A stretch of DNA of 64,000 nucleotides, taken from NCBI RefSeq assembly GCF_036345155.1, contig NZ_CP107772.1, forward strand, positions 1,364,001 to 1,428,000, written 5' to 3'. The stretch comes from Streptomyces sp. NBC_00582. GTDB lineage: Bacteria; Actinomycetota; Actinomycetes; Streptomycetales; Streptomycetaceae. This document shows, in pieces, positions 39,876-48,688 of the stretch (position 1 is its first letter; each line of letters starts with the position of its first letter). The notes beneath the pieces were generated by a model. That model made no database searches. It saw nothing but the letters and a program-made list of their open reading frames with translations, and was not told where the DNA came from. Both the position numbers and the translations under genes were made by a program.

Positions 39876-42407
39876 ATGGCGATGGAGGTCGGCGAGCCGA
39901 GCCGGGCGGAGATCCAGCAGGCGGTCAACGCGCTGTACGACCGGGCGGAGAGCGACACCGGGAAGTACAACGTGACGCGCGCGCAGTCCGGTGGCCGCCG
40001 CTCCGGTGTCTCCCTGACTCGCGACGGACGCGCGTCCGACCCGTCGACCGAGGCCATGGCCCGCAAGTGGTTCGACGGAGCGCGCAACAGCATCGGCCCC
40101 ACCGTGGCCGCGGCCCTGCCCGCCGACCGGATGCCGGCCCGTGCCATCGGTGGCCCGGCCGCTCCCCGGGTCCCCAAGGAGCTGGAGGAGGCGTTCGAGA
40201 AGCGCGCTCCGCGCGCGCTGGAGTCGGGCCGACGGCTCGAACTCGAGGCGCCCGCACGGCAGGTCCCCGAGCTCCCGGCGCGGGCCGTCGCCGCGCTGCC
40301 CCCGGCGCCGGGGCCCACGGCGCCTCCGCAGGCCCCCGCGGCGCTGGAGCCGGCCCAGCCCTCGCCCGCGGCGACGATGGCGATGCCGATGGTCTCGCAG
40401 CAGATGGCGGCACAGCCGATGGCCGCCCAGGGGATGATGGCGCAGGGGATGGCGCCCCAGGGGATGGCGCCTCAGACACCGGCACCTCAGCCGACGGCGG
40501 CTCAGACGATGGCGGCTCAGACGATGGTGCCGCAGCAGATGGCGCCGCAGGCGATGACGGCTCAGGCGACCGTGCCGCAGCAGATGGCGCCGCAGGCCGT
40601 GGCGCCGCAGCAGATGATGCCTCAGGCGCCGCAGGCGTCTCGGCCCATGACGGGGCAGCAGCCCGCCGCGCCCGCGCAGGCCATGGTCGCGCAGCCCATG
40701 GCGACCCAGCGGATGAGACCTCCGGCCACCCCCGTGGCGAGACCCGGGGACACCGCGGAGCAGCAGGCGTACCGTGCCGAGGCCACGGCCGCCTGGACGG
40801 GCCAGGGCACCTCCACGCAGGCCGTCCTGAACTCCGACACGGGCCCTCAGCCGGTGGTGAGCGGCACGGACGGGATGCCGGAGGCCAAGATCATGACTCC
40901 GGGGGCCGGCAAGGCGGCGGCGCGTGGCGCCAGACCCGCGCCCGCCTTCCCGAAGTCCGAATTCGGCACGCCCAAGCCCGCGTTCAGCTTCCCGATGCCC
41001 GAAGTGGACCCCACCACCGGCACGTTCATCCTTCCCGACTTCGACGCCCCGCCGTCCGCACCGACGACCGGCGCCTCCGCCCCGCAGGCGGGCCCGGGCA
41101 CCGGTTCGTTCGGCTTCCCGATGCCGGACGCGGGCACCGCCACACCGGCCCCGGGCACGCCGATGCCCCAGGCGGGCCCCGGCACCGGCTCCTTCGCCTT
41201 CCCCATGCCGGACGCCGCCGCCCCCGCGCCGACTGCTCCGATGCCCCAGAACGGCCCCGCGAGCGGTTCGTTCAGCTTCCCCGTGCCCGACGCCACCGCC
41301 GCCACGCCCGCTCCGGGCACCCCGATGCCCCAGGCGGGCCCCGACAGCGGCTCGTTCACCTTCCCCATGCCGGGTGCCGCCACGCCCGCCGGCGGTACGC
41401 CGGTCCCCGGGGCCGGTGCTCCCGGCGCGGTCTTCCCGCCGTCCGAATTCGGGGTCGCCCAGGCCCCGTTCAGCTTCCCGTACCCGGAAGCGGCTCCGGC
41501 CGGGCCCGCCGTCGGCGCGCCGATGCCCCAGAGCGGCCCGGGGACCGGCTCGTTCGCGTTCCCCATGCCCGACGCCGTGGCGAGCACTCCCCCGGCCGGT
41601 ACGCCGATGGCCCAGGCCGGCCCCATGACCCCGCCGTCCGGTGTCCTCATGCCCCAGGCGGCCATGGCCGCGCCCGGCATGGGTTTCCCCGCCCCCGAAC
41701 TCGTGGGTGCCGCTCCCCTGGCGGCGCCGATGCCGGGTGCGGCGGCCCCGATGATGCCGGGCATGGCCGCCCCGATGCCGGGCATGGCCACCGCCGCCGT
41801 GCCGGGCGGGCCCGTGGCCGCGGTGCCGGGCGCCGTCGGCCCCACGACCGGCTTCATCGCGGCGCCGATGGGCATGGCCGCCGAGCCCGCTCTCGCCGCT
41901 TCCGCGACCGCCCCGATGGCGATGCCCGCCCCGGCCGCCGCGCCCATGCCCACCGCGGCCCCCATGCCCGCCGCCGCGCCCATGCCGGCCCCCGTGACCG
42001 TCCCCGCTCCCGCCGGTCCCACCTTCGCCGGCACCGGCACCGGCTATCTCGGCAAGGCCGACAAGGCGTTGGCCTTCGCGCGGGCGCAGATCGGGCGGCC
42101 CTGTCTGCCGGGCGCGACGGGACCGGAGTCGTACGACTGCTCCAGCCTCACCCAGGCCGCCTGGCGCGCCGCCGGCGTCACACTGCCGCGGGCCGCGATC
42201 GACCAGGCGAAGGCGTTCACCCGGGTGGGCCTCGATGAACTCCGCCCGGGTGACCTCGTGTTCTTCCACGACGACCTGAGCCATGTCGGCCTGTGCACCG
42301 ACGGCGGCATGATGATCCACGCCCCGGGTCCCGGCGCGGCCATCCGCGAGGAACCCGTCATGGCGGTCGGCGAGGGCACGGTCCGGGGCGCCGTACGGCC
42401 CGCGTGA
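39876..42407 (+). CDS. NlpC/P60 peptidase with long repetitive linker
   Basis: An 843-residue protein. Residues 1-75 are helical, with no signal peptide or membrane span. Residues about 165-255 are tetrapeptide-like M/Q/A/P repeats (such as MAPQ and MVPQQ). Residues about 350-600 contain at least seven units related to GSFxFPMPDA, joined by TPxPGTPMPQAGP linkers. The C-terminal NlpC/P60 domain (about 725-843) has C755 in YDCSS, H803 in SHVGL and H815 in MIHAPG, a complete Cys-His-His site. It should cleave peptidoglycan stem peptides, but the export route is unclear. The ATG at 39876 follows GGAAGGAG. Confidence 0.85.
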   Translation: MAMEVGEPSRAEIQQAVNALYDRAESDTGKYNVTRAQSGGRRSGVSLTRDGRASDPSTEAMARKWFDGARNSIGPTVAAALPADRMPARAIGGPAAPRVPKELEEAFEKRAPRALESGRRLELEAPARQVPELPARAVAALPPAPGPTAPPQAPAALEPAQPSPAATMAMPMVSQQMAAQPMAAQGMMAQGMAPQGMAPQTPAPQPTAAQTMAAQTMVPQQMAPQAMTAQATVPQQMAPQAVAPQQMMPQAPQASRPMTGQQPAAPAQAMVAQPMATQRMRPPATPVARPGDTAEQQAYRAEATAAWTGQGTSTQAVLNSDTGPQPVVSGTDGMPEAKIMTPGAGKAAARGARPAPAFPKSEFGTPKPAFSFPMPEVDPTTGTFILPDFDAPPSAPTTGASAPQAGPGTGSFGFPMPDAGTATPAPGTPMPQAGPGTGSFAFPMPDAAAPAPTAPMPQNGPASGSFSFPVPDATAATPAPGTPMPQAGPDSGSFTFPMPGAATPAGGTPVPGAGAPGAVFPPSEFGVAQAPFSFPYPEAAPAGPAVGAPMPQSGPGTGSFAFPMPDAVASTPPAGTPMAQAGPMTPPSGVLMPQAAMAAPGMGFPAPELVGAAPLAAPMPGAAAPMMPGMAAPMPGMATAAVPGGPVAAVPGAVGPTTGFIAAPMGMAAEPALAASATAPMAMPAPAAAPMPTAAPMPAAAPMPAPVTVPAPAGPTFAGTGTGYLGKADKALAFARAQIGRPCLPGATGPESYDCSSLTQAAWRAAGVTLPRAAIDQAKAFTRVGLDELRPGDLVFFHDDLSHVGLCTDGGMMIHAPGPGAAIREEPVMAVGEGTVRGAVRPA

Positions 42408-42523
42408 GGTGACCGACCGTAGCCCCGGCGTTCCCACGGCCCGGCGCGCGTGGCCGAAAGCAGGGCATCGCGGAGCCCGTCGCTCCCCTCACACTGGCGT
42501 TGCGGTGTGAGGGAGGAGGTCCG

Positions 42524-43702
42524 GTGGCGGACGAGCGGGAGAGCGTGCGCAAGGTGGACCGGGGGTCCGCGCCGCCCGGCTGTCCGGTGAGCCGTGCGGC
42601 GGACGGCAGCTGGGTCGTGCGCGGGTACGCGGCCGCCCGGGAGGTGCTGCGCAGCACGGAGACCGTCCAGGCGGGTCTCGGGATCGAGACCGTGGAGAAG
42701 CTGCCGCGGCGCGTCCGCCGGCCCGTGCTGTACCAGGACGGGCCGGAGCATCGGGAGCAACGCCGACAGACCGCGCGGTTCTTCACCCCCCGGCGGGTGG
42801 ACGAGCACTACCGCGCGCTCATGACCCGCGTGGCCGTGGAGCAGGTGGCGGCGCTGCGGGCGGCCGGGACCGCGCAGGTGGCCGACCTGGGCTTCACCAT
42901 GGCGATCGAGGTGGTGCGGGAGATCATCGGGCTCACGCACAGCCGCCCGGGGCTGAAGCGGCGGCTGGAGCGGTTCTTCCCCGAGGAGTTCGGGCGGCCG
43001 GGGCTGACCAGCGCGCGGGGTCTGTACTGGCTGGTGCGGGGGAACGCGAACTGGCTGGCGATCCATCTCGGCGACGTCCGCCCGGCGATCCGCGCCCACC
43101 GGCGCCGCGAGCGGGACGATCTGATCTCACATCTGCTGGCCGAGGGCTGCTCGGAGGCGGAGATCCTCGGTGAGTGCCTGACGTACGCGGCGGCGGGGAT
43201 GGTCACCACTCGGGAGTTCATCTGTGTGGCCGCCTGGCATCTGTTCGCCGATCCGGGGCTGCTGGAGCGGTACCGGGCGGCGGCGGAGCCGGAGCGGCTG
43301 GCGCTGCTGCAGGAGATCCTGCGGCTGGAGCCTGTCGTGGGGCGACTGGCCCGCCGGACCACCGCGCCCGTGACGGTCGGCGGGACACCGGTGGCGGCCG
43401 GTGAGCTGCTGACGGTGCATGTGGACGAGGCCAACGCCGATCCGGCGGTGGTGGGCGGCGGTCCGTGTCTCGTGCGTCCCGGCCGGGCGATGGAGCTGGG
43501 CCCGGGTGCGGCCGGGCTCGCCTTCGGGGACGGTGCCCATCGCTGTCCGGGCGCCCCCGTCGCCGTACTGGAGGCGGACGTCCTGCTCAGCCGGCTGTTC
43601 GCGCTCGACGGGCTGCGGATGACGGGCGTACCGCGTGTCTCCTTCAAGGAGGAGATCGGCGGTTACGAGATCAGGGACCTGACGGTGACCGTCCCGGCGT
43701 GA
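42524..43702 (+). CDS. Cytochrome P450
   Basis: A 392-residue P450. The haem-binding loop is FGDGAHRCPG with C341, the K-helix motif is EILR, and the haem-propionate contact region HREQRRQTARFF is intact. The I-helix reads AAGMVTTRE, so the usual acidic residue of the (A/G)Gx(D/E)T oxygen-activation motif is Val. That suggests an altered or non-monooxygenase reaction. The GTG follows GGGAGGAGGT. It is 116 bases after the NlpC/P60 gene. No ferredoxin partner is adjacent, although an FprA reductase is at 58945. The substrate is unknown. Confidence 0.9.
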   Translation: MADERESVRKVDRGSAPPGCPVSRAADGSWVVRGYAAAREVLRSTETVQAGLGIETVEKLPRRVRRPVLYQDGPEHREQRRQTARFFTPRRVDEHYRALMTRVAVEQVAALRAAGTAQVADLGFTMAIEVVREIIGLTHSRPGLKRRLERFFPEEFGRPGLTSARGLYWLVRGNANWLAIHLGDVRPAIRAHRRRERDDLISHLLAEGCSEAEILGECLTYAAAGMVTTREFICVAAWHLFADPGLLERYRAAAEPERLALLQEILRLEPVVGRLARRTTAPVTVGGTPVAAGELLTVHVDEANADPAVVGGGPCLVRPGRAMELGPGAAGLAFGDGAHRCPGAPVAVLEADVLLSRLFALDGLRMTGVPRVSFKEEIGGYEIRDLTVTVPA

Positions 43703-43717
43703 GCCGTGGGGGCCGCG

Positions 43718-43933
<216 letters not shown>

Positions 43934-44095
43934 CTACTCACGAGTAGGCCCACGACGAAGGAAAGTGGACCATGTTACTCACGGTAGCGGAAAATGGGAT
44001 TCCGGCCGTTTCGGGGGCGGTTCCCGCTCACCTGGCGTGAACCGATCACCGTCTGCCCGCCGATTCACCCGTCGGACCCGCCCGGAAGTGCGAAA

Positions 44096-44770
44096 ATGCC
44101 CGGGATCCGCTCACCACGAGGCAAAGGGGCCGACTTGGCAGGCGAGGACGACGGGCGGCGCGCGGCGGCGGTGTTCGACGCGCTGGGCTCCGGCTACGAG
44201 AAGGCGTTCGCGCACGCGGAGGCGCACCGCAGGTCCCTGGAGTGGCTGCTCGGGCGGCTCGCGCCGGGCAGCAGGGTCCTGGACGTCGGGAGCGGCACGG
44301 GCCGGCCGACGGCGGAGACCCTCGTGGCGGCGGGGCACGAGGTGCTCGGGGTCGACGTCTCCCCGGTCATGGTCTCGATCGCCGAGCGGCAGGTGCCCGG
44401 GGCGAGCTTCGTCTGCGCCGACGTGCGGGATCTTCCGCTGGACGAGGGCTCGTTCCACGCGGTCTGTGTCTACTTCTCGCTGCTCCAGATGGACCGTGCC
44501 CGGCAGTCGGCGCTGATCGGGCGTCTCGCGCGGGCCCTGCGGCCGGGTGGCAGTCTGGTGCTGGCCACCGTGCCGCTGGACGTGGAGGGCGTGGACGCGG
44601 TGTTCATGGGGCAGCCGGTCCGGGTCACGAGCTTCGCCGGGGAGGATCTCGTCGAGGTGGTCCGGGCGGCGGGACTGACGGTGCTGGCCGAGGAGGACAC
44701 CCTGTTCACCCCCGACCATCCCCAGGCCGTGCCCGAACCCCACCTCTTCCTCTGCTGCGGCAGGAGCTAG
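44096..44770 (+). CDS. Class I SAM-dependent methyltransferase
   Basis: A protein of 224 residues (or 211 if the TTG at 44135 is used). SAM-binding motif I is VLDVGSGTGRPT, followed by VLGVDVSPVMV (acidic loop), FVCADVRDLPLDEGSF (motif II) and LRPGGSLVLATV (motif III). This is the small-molecule Methyltransf_11/25 type. ATG 44096 has GGAAG seven bases upstream; the TTG at 44135 has AAAGGGG and starts nearer the conserved core, so the start is uncertain. The acceptor is unknown. It is convergent with the PAP2 gene. Confidence 0.87.
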   Translation: MPGIRSPRGKGADLAGEDDGRRAAAVFDALGSGYEKAFAHAEAHRRSLEWLLGRLAPGSRVLDVGSGTGRPTAETLVAAGHEVLGVDVSPVMVSIAERQVPGASFVCADVRDLPLDEGSFHAVCVYFSLLQMDRARQSALIGRLARALRPGGSLVLATVPLDVEGVDAVFMGQPVRVTSFAGEDLVEVVRAAGLTVLAEEDTLFTPDHPQAVPEPHLFLCCGRS

Positions 44771-44803
44771 CGCCGCGGCCTGCCGGGGCGCCAGGCCGGG
44801 GGC

Positions 44804-45376
44804 TCAGCGCTGTGCGTGGCCCGCGAGGGCCAGGACCAGGGCCGCGGAGCCGGTGCCGAGGAGCGCGCCGGCGATGACGTCGCCCGGATAGTGCACACCG
44901 GTGTGGACCCGGGAGTAGCCGACCGCGCAGGCGAGCGCGCCCAGCGGGACGGCGGCGACCGGGAGCGCCGGGCCGACGGCGGCCGCGAAGGCGACGGCCG
45001 AGGCGGTGTGCCCGGACGGGAAGGACGCCGACTCCGGCATGGGGACGTGCCGGCCCGGGAACGGCGAGTCCTCCGAGCGGTGCGGCCGCCGGCGCCGTAC
45101 GAGCCGTTTGCCGACCAGGTTCGCGGTCGTCGAGGCCACCCCGATGGCCGCGACGCCCAGCACGGCGGCACGGCGCGAGCGGCCGCCGCACAGGGCCAGT
45201 CCGGCGGCGACCGCGAAGGACAGCTTGGAGTGGTCGGCGGCGGCGGACAGCCGGCGCAGCGCGGTGTCCAGGGTGGGGGTCCTGGTGATGGTGACCGTCT
45301 CGTAGAGCGCCTGGTCGAGGGTGGCGAGGTCGCGGACCAGCGGCGGGGTGGTGAGCTTGGGCAGGCGGTCAGACAT
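44804..45376 (-). CDS. PAP2-family phosphatase
   Basis: A 190-residue membrane phosphatase with all three PAP2 motifs: KRLVRRRRP, PSGH, and SRVHTGVHYPGD. Four or five hydrophobic helices surround them. It should remove phosphate from a lipid phosphate (phosphatidate or an isoprenyl diphosphate) at the outer face of the membrane. The ATG at 45376 overlaps the end of the lipid-kinase-like gene by 8 bases and has AAGGATG upstream; an ATG three codons earlier is possible. The coupling to a diacylglycerol-kinase-type gene suggests an opposed kinase and phosphatase acting on the same lipids. Confidence 0.9.
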   Translation of the reverse strand: MSDRLPKLTTPPLVRDLATLDQALYETVTITRTPTLDTALRRLSAAADHSKLSFAVAAGLALCGGRSRRAAVLGVAAIGVASTTANLVGKRLVRRRRPHRSEDSPFPGRHVPMPESASFPSGHTASAVAFAAAVGPALPVAAVPLGALACAVGYSRVHTGVHYPGDVIAGALLGTGSAALVLALAGHAQR

Positions 45377-46748
45377 CGTAGGCATCCTTGATCGTCCGGG
45401 GGTCGTGATGGCCGAGGGCGAGGCGCACGATGCGCCGCCAGTCGACCGTCGGTGGCGCGTAGGCGGCGCCGGGGCGGTGTCGGGGCACCCGGACCCGGAG
45501 CACGCTGGGCCGTACGGTGCACACCACCGGGGTGGGCAGTTCGAGCGCCTCGCCGTCGACGGCCACCGAGATACGGTCCCGGTCGGCGTCGACGACCACG
45601 CGGTGCGGCGCGAGGGTGGTGATGCCGCTGGCCCGTTCCCCGAGCAGGGCGAGTTCGGCGGCCTGGGCGGCGCCCTCCACGCGGACGCCGATCACTCCGA
45701 GCCGACCGGCGTCCAGCCGGGGCCGGCGGCCCCCGCCGAACGGGTCGGCGCGGGCGTAGGCGTTGTTGCTGACCAGGACCGCCTGCGGAGCGTGCAGGAC
45801 GATGTCGTCCGCGCGGACGTCGAGGGTCGGTCCGGCGGCGCCCTGCAGCAGGTCGGGCAGGTGTTCCAGGGCGGTGGCGGCCTTGGCATCGCGGTACTCG
45901 GGGCTCTGCACGATCTCCGCGTACGCCCCGAAGGAGACGGTGTTGACGAACGCCCGCCCGTCGACGTCCCCGAGGTCCACGCGCAGTTCCACCCCGTGGG
46001 TGAGGGCGTCGAGGCTGAGCGCGGGGTCCGTGCGGTCCAGGCCGAGGTCCATGGCGAAGTGGTTGCGGGTGCCGGCGGCGATGACCATGAAGGGCACGTC
46101 GTGCTCGGCGGCGACCGCCGCGACGAGCGCCTGGGTGCCGTCGCCGCCCGCGACGCCGAGCAGGTCCGCGCCCTCGGCGACGGCCTTGCGGGCCTCCACG
46201 ACCGGGTCGGTCCAGCCCTCGCCGGTGCCGAGCAGCACCACCTTGGCGCCCAGCGCCTCGGCGCGCGCGACGAGGCCGTACTTCTCCACCTTTCCGCCGC
46301 CCGACCGCACGTTCATGATCAGGACCGGTCGGCGGGGCGGCGGGACGCGTCGGCCGTGGGTGCCCTTGGGGCGGCGCAGGCTGCGCAGCGACTGACGGGC
46401 CGAGGCCAGGGCGGCCCCCCACAGGGCGAGGGCGCCGACCGCCACCACCCACAGCCCGGAGGTGGCGTACAGGACCAGCACGCCCACGGGCGAGGTGACG
46501 GCGAGCACCCCGCCGAGGAACCGGGCGCCGCCCCGGTGGGCGAGCATCCACCAGACGCCGGCCCCGGCGAGGGCGAGACCGGCGAGGCCGGTGAGCAGGA
46601 CGACCCAGCCGCCGGACCCGGCGCCGCCGGCCACGACCGCCGCACAGCCGAGGACGAGGACCAGGGCGAGCCGGGCCCATCTGCGTGCGCGGGCGACGGC
46701 GTCCTTGGCCGTCATGCCCGCGGTCCACTTCGAAAGCGTCTCGTTCAC
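45369..46748 (-). CDS. Diacylglycerol/sphingosine kinase-type protein with membrane helices
   Basis: A 459-residue protein. The N-terminal 130 residues hold about four hydrophobic helices (for example LALVLVLGCAAVVAGGAG). The remainder is a DAGK catalytic domain with VLIMNVRSGGG, the nucleotide loop VAGGDGTQALVAAVA and the AAGTRNHFAMDLGL segment. It should phosphorylate a lipid alcohol with ATP. The GTG at 46748 is chosen because the frame upstream overlaps the end of the TPR gene; the ribosome site is weak. It is followed, with overlap, by the PAP2 gene. Confidence 0.87.
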   Translation of the reverse strand: MNETLSKWTAGMTAKDAVARARRWARLALVLVLGCAAVVAGGAGSGGWVVLLTGLAGLALAGAGVWWMLAHRGGARFLGGVLAVTSPVGVLVLYATSGLWVVAVGALALWGAALASARQSLRSLRRPKGTHGRRVPPPRRPVLIMNVRSGGGKVEKYGLVARAEALGAKVVLLGTGEGWTDPVVEARKAVAEGADLLGVAGGDGTQALVAAVAAEHDVPFMVIAAGTRNHFAMDLGLDRTDPALSLDALTHGVELRVDLGDVDGRAFVNTVSFGAYAEIVQSPEYRDAKAATALEHLPDLLQGAAGPTLDVRADDIVLHAPQAVLVSNNAYARADPFGGGRRPRLDAGRLGVIGVRVEGAAQAAELALLGERASGITTLAPHRVVVDADRDRISVAVDGEALELPTPVVCTVRPSVLRVRVPRHRPGAAYAPPTVDWRRIVRLALGHHDPRTIKDAYDV

Positions 46749-46800
46749 TGTGCGCCCGCCATGCTCCGAGGTCCCCCCGATGTGTCTGGACAGCAGTCGG

Positions 46801-48546
46801 TCAATTGTCCATGGCACAGCAATCAGCTGCGCCATCCGGGTCGTTGGGGGGCTCCAGACGGCAGAAGCAGGACGCCCGGACGGGTACGTCGGCGAGGGCG
46901 GCGGCGAACTTGAGCTGCTGGGCGACGATCCGGGCCTCCGCGTCCTTGCCCTGGCGCACCAGGCACTCGTGGAAGCCGTGCAGGGACCAGACGTTGCCCG
47001 GGTGCTGGGACGGGCGCGGCAGGGTGTCGTCGAGCCCGAGGTCGGCCCGGTACACGGCCTCCGCCTCCGCGACGCGGCCCTGTTCCAGGAGCAGGGCGCC
47101 GTAGGCGTGCCGGGTGGGCTGCATCCAGCCCCACGGCTCGTCGTACGGCAGGCTGTCGTCCAGTGCGATGGAGCGTTCGAGGGCGGCGAAGGCGAGGTCG
47201 TGGCTGCCCTTGCGGTAGGCGAGCTCGCCGTCGAGCATCGCGGAGGCGATCGCGAGGATGTCGGCGCAGGTGTTGTTGAACAGCATGCGGGTCTCCTGCA
47301 CCCGTCCGGCCGCCGCCCGGAACAGCGCGCGTTCGGACTCGGCCTCCGCGACCCGCCCGGTGGCGGAGAGGGCGACCCCGCGGGCGTAGCGCAGCAGCGC
47401 GGTCGTGAAGCTGTAGAGGTCCGGGTCGGCGGGGAGCGGCAGGGCGAGGATGTCGGCCCAGCGGCCGAAGCGGATCAGGACGTGGAACCGCATGCCGAGG
47501 AAGGCCTCCAGCCAGTCGGCCATGGGCGGGCTCTCCACCCGCAGCAGGTCCTCCGGGATCGTGGCCTCCAGACGGTCCACGGTCTCCAGGGCCGTCGCGC
47601 ACCGGCCGAGGAACATCGCGCCGTAGATCTTGAAGTGGAGGTCGTGGCACCGGTACAGCGTGTAGAAGTTCATCGGGCCGGAGCGGGCCAGGACCTTCTC
47701 GTCGGCGGCGATCGCCGCGGTGTTGTCGGTGACGACCCGCCGGTAGTCGCCGCACAGCACGTCCAGGTGCGAGGGCATGTGCTGGAGATGCCCGGCGTCC
47801 GGCACCAGCCCGCGCAGCCGGTCGGCGACCCGGAGGGCGGCCTCGGGGGCGGGCGACATCTCCATCAGGTGGATATAGAAGTGCAGGACACCGGGGTGCA
47901 CGGCCGCCGCCGGGTCGGTGAGCGCCCGGTCGAGCACCTCCTGGGCCTCCCGGGTGCGGGCGCCCTCGGCGGGGCGGCCGGTGCGCACGTCCCAGAGCTG
48001 CCAGGGGGTCAGGTTCATCAGGGCGTCGGCGTAGAGCGCGGCGACGTCGAGGTCGTCGGGGGCGAGAGCGTGGACGGCGCGCATGGCGTCGGCGTACGGC
48101 TCGTTCCACACCGCGCAGTCGGGCGCCGGCCGGGGCTGCGGATAACGGGCGCGCAGCGCGCCGATCAGCGCCCGTTCCACGGGGGTGGCGCCGGCCGCCC
48201 TGGCGTGGGCCAGCTCCACGGCCGCGTGGGTACGGGTCACGGTCCGCTCGAGGTCCTGGTCGTCGAAGAACTCCCAGGGCTTGTTGTAGTTGGGGCCGAG
48301 GGCGTAGGCGATGCCCCAGTACGCCATCGCGCAGCCGGGGTCGGCCCGGGCCGCCGCCTCGAAGCAGACCACCGCCTCCTCGTGGTGGAAGGCGTACGAC
48401 CACACCAGCCCTCGGTCGAACCACCGCTGGGCCTGCGGGGAGGAGGTCGTCACGGGCCGGCCATGGGCGCCGAGGTCGTAGTAGTCGACGTCGTCGGTCC
48501 GTACGGCCCCGTCCCCGTCCGCATTCACGTACTCCACGGATTCCAT
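46801..48546 (-). CDS. TPR-repeat protein
   Basis: A 581-residue soluble protein starting MESVEYVNADGDG. It is built of helical TPR-like pairs (such as WFDRGLVWSYAFHHEEAVVCFEAAARADP, seen here as FHHEEAVVCFEAAARADPG), with further repeats to residue 540. The C-terminus is Cys-rich (CFCRLEPPNDP, then CCAMDN). It belongs to a widespread family that I know only as TPR proteins. The ATG has GGGAGCACC upstream. It ends 52 bases before the lipid-kinase-like gene and may share its transcript. The role is probably protein binding. Confidence 0.82.
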   Translation of the reverse strand: MESVEYVNADGDGAVRTDDVDYYDLGAHGRPVTTSSPQAQRWFDRGLVWSYAFHHEEAVVCFEAAARADPGCAMAYWGIAYALGPNYNKPWEFFDDQDLERTVTRTHAAVELAHARAAGATPVERALIGALRARYPQPRPAPDCAVWNEPYADAMRAVHALAPDDLDVAALYADALMNLTPWQLWDVRTGRPAEGARTREAQEVLDRALTDPAAAVHPGVLHFYIHLMEMSPAPEAALRVADRLRGLVPDAGHLQHMPSHLDVLCGDYRRVVTDNTAAIAADEKVLARSGPMNFYTLYRCHDLHFKIYGAMFLGRCATALETVDRLEATIPEDLLRVESPPMADWLEAFLGMRFHVLIRFGRWADILALPLPADPDLYSFTTALLRYARGVALSATGRVAEAESERALFRAAAGRVQETRMLFNNTCADILAIASAMLDGELAYRKGSHDLAFAALERSIALDDSLPYDEPWGWMQPTRHAYGALLLEQGRVAEAEAVYRADLGLDDTLPRPSQHPGNVWSLHGFHECLVRQGKDAEARIVAQQLKFAAALADVPVRASCFCRLEPPNDPDGAADCCAMDN

Positions 48547-48641
48547 GGTGCTCCCATCGTCGCGCGGCGGCTCGAGCGACGTATACCGCGCGGGCCGGGG
48601 GCGGGGCGGTGGCTTCGGGCGGGAGCACCCGTACGGGGTGA

Positions 48642-48669
48642 GGGGCCCGTCGGCGCTGCGACGGGCCCC
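48642..48669. terminator. Hairpin after the DUF1996 gene
   Basis: GGGGCCCGTCG pairs with CGACGGGCCCC around a six-base loop. It lies 20-47 bases past the DUF1996 stop in its reading direction and before the TPR gene. It is a strong intrinsic-type stem with no T-run. Confidence 0.7.
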
Positions 48670-48688
48670 ACTTCCGTGATCCGGTGTC

